Shown here: piece by piece, positions 23,783 through 36,939 of the stretch
Layout: every line of letters begins with the position of its first letter
Numbering within the stretch: position 1 is the stretch's first letter
From: Cunninghamia lanceolata
Taxonomy: Eukaryota; Streptophyta; Pinopsida; Cupressales; Cupressaceae
Length of the DNA: 64,000 nucleotides
Direction: 5' to 3'
Assembly: GCA_027924645.1 (NCBI GenBank)
Contig: BSBN01000297.1
Span: 9,936,001 to 10,000,000, forward strand
The notes under the pieces: generated by a model
The model's database searches: none
What the model was told of the DNA's origin: nothing
The model's input: the letters and a program-made list of their open reading frames with translations, nothing else
Program-made: the position numbers and the translations under genes

Positions 23783-24600
23783 TAACGATGTTCTCAAATT
23801 CTTCTTTAGTATTAAAAATGTTTTCTTATTTCCTTTCTATATTCACTTAACGACATCTTCATCGGTGGCACTTGCATTATCTCAACCGCACCATTGTTAT
23901 TCGAAACATCAAACAAATGATTACGAATACATTTGTCTTTTATTCATCCTTTCAATTATTCTATGGTCACAAATTCTCTTTCAATGGAATCACAATCACT
24001 TACTCCTTTGTTTTCTTAGGGCATGTATGCAATAACATTCATTCTATGTTCTTATTTATCCTCATTGGATTTGAACATTACTTCTTTATCCTTCCCAACC
24101 TTAGGATAATGATATATTGGAAGATAAACTACAAGATGACAAGAACAATGTAGTGAAAGAGATCATTATATACGAAGGCAAATCCCAAGATCGAAGATGA
24201 AAGCAAAACAATAAGGAGTATTTCAAAAACTCGGTGGAACTAGTCAAAAAATGTGAGAATATTGAAAGTAAACCAAAAAGATATAAAATCATTCTAGTAA
24301 AGAACAATGCATTCAAGGTCATAGATGTGTGTCATGCCTCTCCTTTATAGCTTAATATAAGGAAAGCAACTTTTCTACTTTGACTCAAAGAGCTATCCAT
24401 GTACGAAGGTTTGACCGACTTAATGGGTTCTTTGAACACTTAGTTGATGCCAAGAGAGAAATTACTCTTTGAGATCGATGCTTCCTTTTTTTGGTCTCAA
24501 ACTATTCAAGATGTCTTTAGTTTCTTCTCTCTAAGTATGATAATAAACCTATCTTAAATTATAGATAGTTTTGATATTGTGGAGAATGATATATCTTTAG
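23783..24600. other. Non-coding sequence right of the host Copia
   Basis: AT-rich, no recognised gene. Purine-rich tracts around 24150-24320 look like decayed coding sequence but give no motif I can name. Confidence 0.5.
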
Positions 24601-27600
24601 ATCAACACAAAGATGTGGGAATGATATATCCCATTGATAGTTGATGATGATGATTGATTGATTGATTTGGTTTGGTTTACAATAAGGCTAAGATAAATAC
24701 CATGGATATGATTGGATAATTTATCTAGATTGATTAGCTAGATTGGTATGGATTAAATATGTGTTGCATTTCAATTTTATTGCTTGGATTTTTGGAATAT
24801 TTGATTTTTTTGTAGTTCTGAAACTTTATATTTTTTGCTATTTTTTTGGTATTTTTGGAATATTTGGAGGTTTTTGTATTTTTGAATGTTTTGAGATGGC
24901 ATTAAATTCCAATTTGGATAGCCTAGATGCTATATACTGATGACAAGGGAAAACTAAGTCTAAATGCAAGTCTAGAGGTGGGATTGGATGAATGGATAAA
25001 AGGATTGGCAATAGTAAATGGGATGGAAGAGTCATGATAGATGGATGGATAAAAGGATAAAAAATAGAGGGTGGAATGGATGAGTGAATCATAAGGGAGC
25101 TAGGATGTGATATTAAAAGACTATGTTGCATAGGAATAACATGTCCCACTATAGGTGTAATGTTTAGGATTTTACATGACAAAGTTTATGATGATATGAT
25201 GATAGGATTGGTTGAAAAGTATGAGTATATATCAAGAGATGTCCAAAGCATTGCTCAATATTTTCCCTCTATGTCTTTATCATGATAAAAAAAGGAGGAA
25301 GGGAGGATGTGTACATTCAATATGATAGGTATGTGGGTACAATGGAAGAGGATGGAAAGATAGGATGTAAATTGTAGGATGAGGTGCACGAGACAATGAG
25401 CCCCCAAGTGCAAGTCACATAGATAAGAAACCTACACATGACACTTGTTTACCCAGTTTTCATCATGGTATTTATCTGAGGCACCACTGAGGTGGTATTC
25501 ACCTTTGAAAGAATGGATTTCTCTTTACTATTTTGATTTTTTTTCTTTAGTGTTTTTTGTTTGGGATATTTGGATGGGATGGGTGGATATGGAGGAAAAA
25601 CAAGGGACTCAAGCATTTTTGTCCATACCAAGGTAATAGTGTCTCGTGATGGAAAGGTGTTGTACATGGACCATGTCAAGTTTCATTATGCTCATGTATG
25701 TCAGTATGGGATTGCATGAGAGGGAGATGGAGATAGGTAGATAGTGGATTATTATGTGGATTATGGATATATGGAGGATAGTGGATTATGATGTGGATTA
25801 TGTAGGGAAGGATAGTAGATTATGATGTGGCTTATGGATGGAAGGATAATGGATTATCATGTGGATTATTAATGGAAGGATATTGAATTATTATGTGGAT
25901 TATGAATAGAAGGATTATGAAAAAGTATGTAACATAGGGATATGATGGGTGAAATATGTGGGATAGTGGATGAAAGGTGGGGAGATGGAGGTATGTGTAA
26001 ATATGTTAGAATGGAGAGGAACCAAGATGAATGGTTGGACACACCATGATAGACATTGAATCTTTTGAGTTGGAGGAGTTGTAGGAAGCAATGGAGATTT
26101 GGAATTCCTTATGGATTTAGGAACCCAAATAGACTTGGGATTTTTATGATGTTTGGATTGGGTGTGGGATGAAGGAACTTGGGTTTTTTGGGATATGGAT
26201 GCTTCACATGACTTTATTTCTTTTTTCTTAGTGATATAAGCCTTTTTTTTTTTGGACTTTTCTTTTGGAGGTTTGGGCTTAGGTAATTTTTTGGATTGAC
26301 TTGAATTTGACATTTTGCATTGGTTCCCTATGGCATAAGGAGCTTTAGGACCTTTTTCTATATGTAAGGAGGCATCTAAGTTTCTATTTTTGAAACCCAT
26401 GGGCTTGGTGGAAGCATCATGTTTCGTCAATGTATGCATTTGTTGATCATGATTAGGAATTTTAGGGGATTTATGGATGGAGGGATTACCGGACTTATGG
26501 ATAAAGGGGTAAGGGTATGTGAGAATGGGGATATTAGGTGTTGGGAGAAGTGGAGGTAGAGTGGATTTGAGGATGGATATATTAGGAGTTGGAAGGAGTG
26601 GAATTAAAGTGGATGTAGGAAGGTGTATGGTCACTTACTTTTGGGATTTGTAGGACAATAGAGGAGGGATGGAAACATATGTTTTGGGGCTATAATTTGG
26701 TTTTTGATGGAAAGAAGTGGATTTAGAAGGCATGGAGGTGGTACCAACATCTTGGGATTGTTTTCCTTGGGGTACATAACCAAGGCCATGTGATCGTGGA
26801 GGGACTTTGACATGGATGGGCTCCAAAATAGCTTGTTCATAAAGGCCTAAGCCTTTACCTTCATAGTTCATGTTTTAGAGCATGTGACTTACAATGTGAT
26901 TTAGGGTATTTTGGACACATGACATGATCTTATTATTTGAAGGAGAAGATGGAGTGGTGGGTAGTGGTTTTTCCTTTCCTAAGAGAGAACATTCATGAAT
27001 GAAGGTAGTAATAACAAGGGGATAGGATGACAAATTTGAAAGGGGGTCGATAGTGGATAATGAAGTATCAATGGAGGATGATAGAGCATCTTGAGGGCAT
27101 GATGGGTGCTCAATAGGAGATGGTGTTGGGATGCTTGGATCTTAATTACCATTAGGCTCATTAAGAGGTATTGTCCTATGATCCAAATCATTTGTTTGAT
27201 TATCTTTGTGTTCATAGGGATCAAGTGTCTCACAAGTGAAATGGATGATGTTGGATGATGGATAGGATTTTAAAGGGATAGTGGATAGGAGTAGTATGGA
27301 TATCTTGCTCATGGATAGTTATGAGATTATGAATAGGTGGAGTGATAATATCTTGATCATGGAATGCATAAATTTTCCTACAAGGATCATCATGTTTTTC
27401 TTGATCATAGATAGGATTTTGATCATAGATGGGAGCTTGATTATAAATAGGATTAAGTGTGCCATGGATGGGATAAATTTTGTCATGGATAGGCTCTTCA
27501 TTATAGATAATTTTTTGATCATAGAGAAGATATAGGTTATGGATAGGTTGAATGGAGGTTCTTTTATCTTGATTTGGACAAGGGGTTAATGTGTACACAT

Positions 27601-27720
27601 GCTTTAGATTATGCTCTTAACATAACTCTTGATTTTCATGGATGTGAGTAGAAGTGGGAGACTCTTGGATAGGATTAGTTTGTTATAGATAATCAACAAA
27701 ATGAGTGTATAATGGATGTG
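24600..27720 (-). repeat. GGAT-rich degenerate low-complexity block with decayed coding sequence
   Basis: The plus strand is filled with variants of GGATGGATGA, GGATTATGATG and GGATAT. The minus strand is correspondingly rich in Pro, His, Ile and Ser codons (about 25915-26634 reads as a 239-residue Pro/Ser/Lys-rich frame; 27230-27598 repeats IYDQ/IHDQ-like units). Similar blocks lie at 32471-33520. The minus frame may be a decayed Gypsy-type polyprotein spacer, because it includes a G-patch-like segment, but no gag or pol core is visible. Confidence 0.55.
26755..26890 (-). pseudogene. G-patch-like segment in retroelement-type context
   Basis: Minus translation gives HML, a stop, then NMNYEGKGLGLYEQAILEPI, followed by a Lys/Pro/Arg-rich link to HGLGYV. 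This fits the G-patch pattern (LL.KMGY..G.GLG...QGI..PI...... GLG), in which the stop (TAA) stands where Lys (AAA) is expected. G-patch motifs bind RNA or helicase partners and also occur in some plant Ty3/Gypsy polyproteins. No other domain supports a complete gene. Confidence 0.5.
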
Positions 27721-28549
27721 AGTAGAAGTATTATCCCCGTGTGTGTGTGTGGTTATAAGAAATTTCATATAACTTTGTTGTTCTAAAAGTCTAGGTTTTC
27801 ATTTTGCAAGTTTCAAGTCTTTTATGCAAATAGCCACCTACAACCATTGTTGCAGCTACCCACAACAATAGTTTGCTTTTGGGAGCAACTTAATTTGTGT
27901 CTCTATAGTTGTTTTTATGCTTCTAAAGCTGATTATTGGGCCTGCAACACGTGTGTAGACCTCTATAAAGGTTGTGTGAGGTTGCTTACAGAAGCACAAC
28001 CCCTCCTTTCCCACATGTTTGCTCATTTTAGTGTGTTTCTAGGCACCTACAAGGGGATGGGTGCCATTAGGATCCTTATGATAGGAAAAAATTAGCTGTG
28101 TCTTCATTAAGGTCATTTATAGTGAAGGGATATCTAGTGGTCATAGAGGCATCCACATTATCAACTTTGTGATGCATGGAAAGATCTTACAGATGGCTAG
28201 GAGGGGTAGGGAAGGTAACATGTAGGGACACTTGCAAATTAGAAGCACTATAATTTTTGTTGGGCAAGAAGAAATAATTAGATGAACAAGATATGATTCT
28301 TGAATGATTGGGGGCTACTTATCCATAAAAGGCTTTGCATATATAAAAATTTATAGGACCTTAAATCTATTATTGAATTTTCCTTTTGGTAAATTTCATT
28401 TCTATCCATTTTCTTTCCTACCTCTTGTAGGATTTCATAGGCATGAATATATGTAGGTCTTGTTGGTGTCTGCATGAAATTTAGATTTCAAGCATTTAAA
28501 TTCACAAGCACTTTTCAAGAAAATCCAAGAAATTCTAAGTCTATCGGCA
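27721..28549. other. Non-coding sequence
   Basis: A short (GT)n run near 27740 and an unrecognised 82-codon plus-strand ORF at 27847-28095, whose composition does not stand out from chance. No other feature seen. Confidence 0.5.
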
Positions 28550-29680
28550 TTCATTTTTTCATGCATGTATCTTTGTATATCCATTGTTGTTTGTATGTAC
28601 ATTTGTATGTGCAAGCATGGATGTGCATTGGTAAACTTGAAATAAATGTTCAATCAGCCTTCAAAAGGTGAAAAAATTAGTTGTATGCATCATTGTATGC
28701 ATATCGGGTTTGTATGTGTCTTTCAAATGCAATTTCAGGCATGCAGAAGTGGTTGTATGTCACGGATTCCCAGAATATTCTTCTATTATATGTAAAGGAT
28801 TGCATGTATATTGTGTTGTATATTTGATATACAACGGGTAGATACAATGGTGATATGCAAAGGAAATATTCAATGCCAAGATACAAAGGTAGAATGTACA
28901 TTGCAATGATACAAGGGTGATATACAAGAGGAAATGTGTAAAGGCACATACAAACACAAGATGCAAAGGAGGAGATACAAATGGTGGGGCCCACCAATCA
29001 CATATAAAATGTGATATACATTCCTAATATACAAGGCCCAGACCTGAAAAGGTATGCAATTCAGTTGATAAAGACCAACATGTTTATATGCATCTTTTGC
29101 TTGTACATTCACATTTGTATGTTTAGACATACAAAGGGCAGATACAAGGGAATATTCAATGTTAACATACAAGGGTTAGATGCATGTTTGCAATGTACAA
29201 GTGATTGTGTACAGTTCTGGTTGTATATTTGCATTGTATATGTGATATACAAGGCTGATATACAAAAGTGAAGATACAACGATGGATTCCAAATTTATTC
29301 CAATCTTCCTCATAAATGCAATGGAGTCTACAGTTGTATGTATATTTGCATTGTATGTGTGATATACATTGATATATACAAAGAGGAAGATACAAGACAA
29401 GACCCGATTGCGGTTTCAAATTGTTTTATAAGGATTTGGGGTCCACCTTGTATGTTGGTGATTGTATGTATATACAATCACATATGAAAAAATACATTGG
29501 CTCGCTGATGAAGATGCAAATGCATAGCGATAGAGAGCCAGTCAGGGGATGACACGTGTCCAGATGCTATTATATGTATATGCATTTGCATATACAAGGA
29601 TTTGAATGTACAATAAGTGGTTGTATGTATATGCTTTTACGTATACAAAGATTTAAAGGCAAAAGAATGTGAAAAGGAAA
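28550..29680. repeat. Dense array of TTGTATG / CATACAA and GATACAA motifs
   Basis: Dozens of short copies of TTGTATGT or its reverse complement ACATACAA, mixed with GATACAAxGG and TGATATACAA, occur over about 1.1 kb with irregular spacing. Because both orientations are mixed, many local stem-loops are possible. The small ORFs on both strands (rich in Tyr, Ile, Cys, His) follow from the motif and are not convincing genes. No LTR ends flank it. Confidence 0.7.
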
Positions 29681-30137
29681 AAATGTATGTTCATTGGGAA
29701 AAGTTAGCGATGGAAAAAGTGCACCTACGTGGCGTGATCTCATTAGCCAACTAGTTTTCAAAGTGATTTGGAGCCGCAGATCTCAATGGGAAGAAGGAAA
29801 TCGACAGCCCTGTTTCAAAATTTCACAGGAGGGATTTCTTTGTATCTGCTACATCATTTCAAGAGGGAAAAGTTCCTAAGCATGCAAACCATCGCTGCAC
29901 TTACTTCCATAGGTAGATAGGCCATTAATGAAAGGTTTGCAAGAGGTATGGGTTGATGGATTTATAGGCCAACTACCTTCTTAAAGGAAAAAATCTTCAG
30001 GCGACTGCATGTCTCCTGAGTTCAACTGCTCCTTCCCTCCTCTTCTCCCTGGTGCATTCAATGTTCTTGGCGCCATTTTGATGGTGCAGTGTATCTGAGG
30101 GCGATTTGAGGTGACTTTCTACTTGATTGTGGAGTAC
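29681..30137. other. Sequence of mixed composition, no gene recognised
   Basis: Slightly more GC-rich than its surroundings, with short open stretches on the plus strand (29694-29879), but no domain, splice pattern or codon signal that I can defend. Confidence 0.4.
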
Positions 30138-32470
30138 TCTAAAAATAATGATAATTAGAGGTAAAAGAAATAACCCCCTTTCCTATTGCACATACCAAAA
30201 TTAACTCCCTTGGTCAACCTGAGTCAAGCTCTCAATGCAAAAAAAAAAACTCCATGCCTAGTCACTGTGAGGGCTTTCAAAGTGTTTAAATGCTTAATGC
30301 ATTTGACTAAGTCAAAAAAGGAATTTCTTATTGTTTCCATAATTTGCCACCCAGATTGCAATAATTCTTGCTCACTTTGCATTATTTACTCCTTTGACTT
30401 TTTAAAAGGCATCATTATCTTCATGAAGAATAAGATCAAAACATATGATAAAAACATGGCCATCATGCTCTATACTTGACACCTCTGACCCATTGCAATG
30501 ATTCCTGTCTTTTGACATAATGCTTGTAAAAAAACCCTTAGCATTTGTAACCCATCATTCACTTGAAACCTTGTAGGCACCATGCTATGATTACTAGGTT
30601 TTGATGAGTTATATTATTTTGACCCTCATGGTATTTAGATAGCAATGATTTTATTAAAAAGCCTCAGAAAGAAACCCATGGTCGGGTTAGGTAAACTAGT
30701 GAAAAAGAGACTAAACCCTAAAAAACTTATCACTTTACATTCTATCTTTCTTTCGGTTACTACTCTACCTCCACCATATTTAGGATTTCTGATGGTCTAA
30801 AGGTCATTTGAGGGTCGTTCTGAAGCAAAATCAACTATGGATTTCATCCATTCTATTACTTTGTTCCTCATGTAAGTCATTCTTCCTTTTTCTGCTGAGT
30901 TCTTTCAAACACAAAAGGCATAAAAGAACTCTCTATTCACTGTTTCTGTATAGTGTTTTTCTTTCCGTGTTCACTACTCTTATGATGTGAGGAAACAAAA
31001 AGAAGTTTGTTTTGCATTTCATTGTGCCTTTTTGTAACAAAAATGATGAAAAACTATTTGTATTTGTTTCTTTTGCTATCATTATTATTGTCATGCTCGC
31101 ATCTTTTACTTCATTTTTCTTTGGTTTATGAGATTAAAGAAAAGAAGAAATCCTTTGTGTGAAAAATTGTAAGATCCTGTCCTTCCTTTGCCACAGATAC
31201 CACTTTACCTTGTTGTGTCTTCATCATCAAATTAAAGGATAAACCCTCTCCTGTTTGCTATCTCGGTGAAAAAGAAGAAATCTCTTATATTTCTATATAT
31301 TCCTCCCCTTTTGCTTTGGTTCATGCTATAGGAATCTTTGGGGCTTGAATGAATTCAAAATAATTTGAATAACTTTGTAAGAGGTCAACAAGTCCTTAGT
31401 TATTTTTCAGGCAAACATTGTTTGGCTGTCCTTATGTTGTTATTACATACATTTCTGCTGTTGAATTCTTGTCATATTCCTGTATTTGGTAGATTCTCTG
31501 AGTTAGTCTCATGAAATTCAAACAACTCTTTATCTCTGCTATCCTTCAGACCATGTAGATTTTCTTGAAATTGTAATAGATTTCGGAATGAACCAATCCT
31601 ACCTAAAAAATTTGGTGCGGCATGTTCTTATAAGTGTAGTAGTTGAAATATACTGATGAAAGAGCTCTATTTCTCCACATTGTGTAAACATATTGCTCAA
31701 TAGAAGACTACATATTGCTGCTCCTTTCATTCTTATGAGGACTATGAAGACCTAACTCTCTTGCTTTTTTTATACATTGGTAAACATGGTAAAGAAAATC
31801 TTTGCAAGAATAGTGAGCACTCTATTTTCTTGATGCATTATGCATTGTGTCTTACATTGTCATATCTGTGTTTTCTAGTAGTCATTTAGATTGTCACATA
31901 GTTTTTGGAGTCTTCAGTCTTTTAGCTGTTGACAAAAGTCTTTGAATCTTTAAATGCTTCATGTAGGTGAATCGGATGCATGTGTAGACCTCATAATTCC
32001 TTGATAGACCTTTGTTATTGCTTTCCTGAGTAGTACTTGCATTCAGACCTCAAACTACATTAGAGGTTTCAAAAGTTTAGACAAACTCATTAATACCCTT
32101 TTGTTTTGATTAGGGACCTTTCACTGTTCTTTATTCGTTATTTTGCTTCAATCCTATCTTATTAGAGCTCTGTTTTAGATTCCTTGAGCTATAAATTTTG
32201 ATGATATTAATGTAAGTGTCTTGAGCATTTTTCTATACCCCTACTCACTGTCCCAAGATACTTGTATTTTGCATAATGTCATGGTTTTTCCTCTTTTGTT
32301 GTGTCATGATGCCATCCCTTGTGTGATATTTGTTCATTACATCTCTTTTTTTGTCTCCAACCTTATCCTCAATTTCATAAGTTTGAAGCACTCATTATAT
32401 TCTATTTTGGGTTAAAGGTAAAGATTTAAAAAATGCTTGGGTTGAAGCACTCATTATATTTAGGAAATAC
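30138..32470 (+). repeat. 2.3-kb duplicated segment, copy A
   Basis: Matches 41755-44150 in direct orientation with several percent difference. Neither copy begins with TG or ends with CA, and neither abuts a primer site, so these are not LTRs. Copy A lacks 19 bp found in copy B near 43275, a deletion bounded by GAA repeats. Its right end has a short templated patch at 32439-32458. The first kilobase includes AAACCCTAA, a telo-box-like motif. Short plus-strand ORFs exist in both copies but are not conserved in frame. Confidence 0.85.
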
Positions 32471-33520
32471 AAGCTTTTTCATGTTGTAGGGGATATTGAA
32501 GTGTGGATTGATATGGAAATTGGATGATATTGGAATAAGTGGGATAGGATGACATAGGAGTAAATTGATATGTAGATGGACTAGATTGGTATGATGATGG
32601 AGGTGACACATGGGATTGAAATATAATTTCTTGAGGTTTGCTAGAAGGATAAGTATTGTGGTTGTGTTTGTGTTTGTGTTTGTTGGCCTATGAGTTGTTG
32701 AGGAGCTTGTTGAATGGTCATAATTTTTTGTAAAATGGCTTGTTGTTGTTTTTGTGGGATGGTGACTTGTTCCTTTCTATATAATCTCTTCAATTTATCA
32801 AACATTCTTTGGGTGTTATAAGGATCTTTGGGTGCTATATGGATGATTAGGGTAAAATTGATTGGATTGGATGATGGATGGTTCAAATGGGATTGTGTGA
32901 ATAAATGGATTGGATTAGAGTTTATGATGTAGGATAAGATTAAGGTTGAAGACTAGGTTATGATGTGGCTTAGGGTGACAAATGGATGGTGGACAATTAA
33001 GGTTGAATGATAGGATTAGATGAGGATTAATGGATTTGGATAAAGATTATGTAGTACAAATGGATGAAGTTGGATTAAGACAATCATGCAAGATGGTATT
33101 GTATTGTGGTAGTAAATTATGAATAGGATAATGGATGGATGATATGATTAGTCTAGAACTAGGATGATGATGTTGGAAGATTAGGATAGGACTAAATGAT
33201 TAAGGGGTGATTAGTTGGATAAAGAGATGATAGTATGATATATGGATGAATAGGATTAAGACAGTTGGATAGGTGACTAAGATAATGTTGATTAGATTGG
33301 ATGAAGATTAGAAGGACTTGAATTGGATTGGATGATGATTAGGATGATTTGGATATGGTAATTAGGATGCTTAAGGATAATGAGATGGATAATAGGGATG
33401 ATTAGGATAACTAGGGTGGATAATTAGGATGTGAGGGTGTGGATTAGGATGAAGATGGTTTGAATTAGGATGAAAGTGATTACAAGGATAATTAGGATGA
33501 TGTGGACTAGATCTATTGAT
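32471..33520. repeat. Second GGAT/ATTAGGATGA-rich block
   Basis: The plus strand holds irregular repeats of GGATGA, ATTAGGATG and GGATAAT. On the minus strand the left part reads as a Gln-rich frame (32641-32886) with RMFDKLKRLYRKEQVTIPQK, which looks like real but decayed protein sequence of a retroelement. The right part, 33100-33520, is nearly pure repeat. Confidence 0.6.
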
Positions 33521-33739
33521 AGATTGATTTTATAAAATTTGCAAGCAAAATATTTCACATTTACATGTATAGATTTTCAAAACACACACATAAGACACAA
33601 TTACAAGTTTGATTTTCAAAATTGATCGTTGGAATTTATGAAGGAACTTGAAGACATATCAACAAGCCTAATATTAATCAATTGGGAGTGGCCAAGGGGT
33701 CTTAAGCTAGGATGCACAAGTTTTCTAAGGATGTTTATT

Positions 33740-34800
33740 GGATGATACCTCAACATCTTAGGAGATGCTTAAGGATTCTCCTCATCTGTCCAATATCCTA
33801 GACCATAGTACCCTCCTTGTTGGAGATATTGTCGATGTCTCAATGGACCTGGCTAATCCTAAAAATGTTATCCCAATAAAAAAATGTCTTAAATCTAATG
33901 AACAATGTGAACATTATTTTCTTCTACATGAATTTTCACATTTATTTTCTTTGACATATTCAGAGATGCCTGGCATTGATCCACAAGTTGCTACCCATAA
34001 TATTATGCTACATCCTAATGCCAAGTGCATAAAACAAAAGATCCAAAGAATGAATACCAAGGTGGAATTGTTGGTTAAGGGTAAGATTGAGAAGATTCTA
34101 CAAAATACCTTTATTCACCCTATTGACTATTCCCCTTTGATATCAAATATCATCATTGCCGCTAAATTTGACAACCATATTTGAATATGTATTAATTTTC
34201 ATGATCTCAACAAAGCTTTTTTAAAAGAAAACTTTACTCTTCCTAATATCTATATGATCATTGATACCACCGCTGGACATTTATTACTCTCCTTCATGGA
34301 TGGCTTCTCTAGATACAATCAAATATTCATCAATCCTCAAGATTAGTATAAAATAGGTTTTTTCACACCTTGGGGAACCTTTTGTTGGGTGGTCATTTTG
34401 TTTGGTCTTAAGGACATTGGTGTCACATAACAATGTGTTATGACCCTTATATTTGGTGATTTCATTCACAACATTTTGGAGGACTCTGTTGATGACATTC
34501 TGGCCAACTCCATCTTATGTCAGGATAACAGCAAAATCCTCTACCAAATCCTTGAATGTATTCAAAAATTTACATGTGCTTAAATCCTCATAAATGCATC
34601 TTTGATGTTGACAGTGACAAGTTATTAGGATTTATTGTTTTGCTTCATGGTATTGAGGTGGATACAAAGAAGATTGAGTCTACCGTCAACATGCCAACTC
34701 TGAAAAAAATATTTCTCAACTTTGTAGTCCACAAGGAAATATTCAAGCTATTTGTTGGTTTGTCTCACAACTAACAAATCAGATTCCCCCTTTCACTGTT
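33740..34800 (+). pseudogene. Decayed Ty3/Gypsy reverse transcriptase
   Basis: Plus translation shows, in order: EMPGIDPQVATHNIMLHPNA, IDYSPLISNI, a broken 'DLNKAF' stretch, LLSFMDGFSRYNQIFINPQD, GTFCWVV.LFGLK, then EDSVDDILANS and LLGFIV..GIEVDTKKIE. These are the conserved blocks of a plant Gypsy reverse transcriptase. The catalytic Y/FVDD is SVDD here, and stops and frameshifts separate the blocks. Protease, RNase H and integrase are not visible nearby; no LTRs could be assigned. Confidence 0.87.
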
Positions 34801-35796
34801 GTCATGAAAATTGCACCTAAATGCTAAGTTTGAATGCTTAGCAATCTCATGAAACTTGGAAACACCTTCGAGCCTATGGGTATACTCATAGTGAAGATGA
34901 ATCTCTAGATTATGGGTTGGTTCCCTTTTTTATTCTCCTAGAGACTAATGAATTTTGAAGGAAAAGGGTAAGAAAGATGATTGTTTTGAAAATCAAAACT
35001 AACTCTAGGAGGTGATTGCACCAAAATGATATTAAAAGGACAGATTGATTAACAATTGCTACTTTAAAGATTTCTTCACACAACTCAATGAATGGAAATT
35101 TTATCACATAAGTATTTCAAAGGGAGGCTCAATGATTTGTCTCTTAGCAGGAAAGCTATGTTTCACAACTTGAAAGGTAAGATAACTGTTTGCATAGCCA
35201 AAGACCTATAATGTCAAGTGCCTCTCTATGTTTACAGTAATGAATGAGACAAGATTAAAGGTTTTGATTGTTTAAAATACATTTAAGTTTCATCCAAATC
35301 ATTCATTAAGGCATATACACTGATACGAGAAGGTAAAATGTAGATCTCCTAAGTAATGAAAAGGATAATACTGTAAAATGACAGAAAAAAACCTATAAAA
35401 CCTACTTCTGTCTATAATCTGTTAAAAATGAGTTACAAAATTGTATGGCTTCTCTATAATGTGCAAGAGGAAGCATAAAATCAAGAACTGGGAGAAAAAA
35501 ACTAAGTTTATCCTTCTATAATACAAGAAAGAACCTCCAAGGGACTCTCCTAAGTTAATTGTAGTAAACTCCATTCCAAAATATCTCTCTCATGAGAAAA
35601 ATAGAAAATACCTAAAAAGAAGGGGCTCAATTGCTCCACAACAAGCTAAAATAGCTCCAAACTATCCCTCTCATTCTATTTGACCAAGAAGAACTCCAAA
35701 ATCACCTTCAATTTGACCATAAATCAAGGAAAATCACTCCACAACTCTGAATTTGCATTTTAGTTTAACTCTCTCTCTATTTTTGCATGATTGAGA
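34801..35796. other. Non-coding sequence
   Basis: AT-rich, no recognised feature. It ends in TGAGA (35792-35796), the left target duplication of the next element. Confidence 0.5.
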
Positions 35797-36868
35797 TGTT
35801 GAAAACAAGGTAGATAACTGAGAGGGGGGTGAATCAGTCATCTCTATTATCTTAACTTTTTCTTTTTTTATAATTTGTGTAGCATCAAAACATATAAGCA
35901 TACATAATCATGAGAATAAAAATAAAGTCAACACACATAACACAAGGATTTTTACATGGAAAACCTTGTTAAGGGAAAAACCATGGGGTGACTAACCCAA
36001 GATTGTATTCTCTATTAAAAGAATAAGAAGTACAAAATGGCACTTGCCAATTAGGGCTCACTACCCAAGCACACTGCTCACAAGAGGCACACTGCCTACA
36101 AGAGAGGCATCTACAAATGCTAAAGTTTAGTTCCGGTTAGGCTCAATATACTGATTTAATGCACTTCATTCTTCCTCTGCTCTAGTGTTGCTACTCTGTC
36201 ACATACTGAACTTGTATTACTGCTTGCACACTTATCTCTTCCTTTGTTCGCACCTTATTTCATCACATCTATACACATACACACTTACATACTAGAATTC
36301 ATCTGGTGTTTATATTTGCACCAAGGATTTCAACAACTTTCTAGTCAGCAACCATAATACTCAAGATATTTACAAGTTACTACTCTGTCAGGTGAATTCA
36401 TGCATGATTTGTGATGCATATCAAATAATAGATATAGAAGTCATCAATCATGTCAGACAACATGGTATGCTCCCTCAAATAGCTTGATCAACATCAATTA
36501 CTCATCTGGATTGAAGTCTGATACTTTGTCAGTTAGTTCTTCCTCAGTCTACCCTACTTGTCTAGAACCCAACACTCAGATGCTCATATCTTTTCCATGT
36601 TTTATCACTAGAGGCTCAATCTCTAGAATATAGTAGTCATTAGACTCCTCCTGACTTGTCTAAGTCTGCAACTTGCTAAGTTACACCATCTAAGAGATCC
36701 AGACCTGATTGTCAGACCTTGCTGCATGCTCTGTTCTTGTACACTGGACCAAAACACTCTTCAATCTGACTTCCAGTATAGGTATACTATGTGCTGCAGA
36801 TGTGTGGGATAGACTTTGTTGCCATCAATGAAAACACTCATGAATCCACACAGTGTCTCTTGCCAACA
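35797..36868 (-). repeat. 3' LTR of the novel-ORF element
   Basis: 1072 bp, plus-strand start TGTTGAAAACAAGG, end CTTGCCAACA. Confidence 0.93.
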
Positions 36869-36939
36869 ATCTCCCACTTTGGCATAGATGGCAACACTTA
36901 GTGAAAAATGACTAAGTGTCGCAGCAAACTCCCCCTTGG

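Noticed and set aside
25915..26634. 239-codon Pro/Ser-rich minus ORF as an independent gene
   Set aside because: Built from GGAT-type low-complexity DNA, with no domain of its own; treated as part of the decayed block.
28677..29419. Overlapping 66-106 codon ORFs in the TTGTATG array
   Set aside because: Present in several frames and both strands, with composition dictated by the motif.
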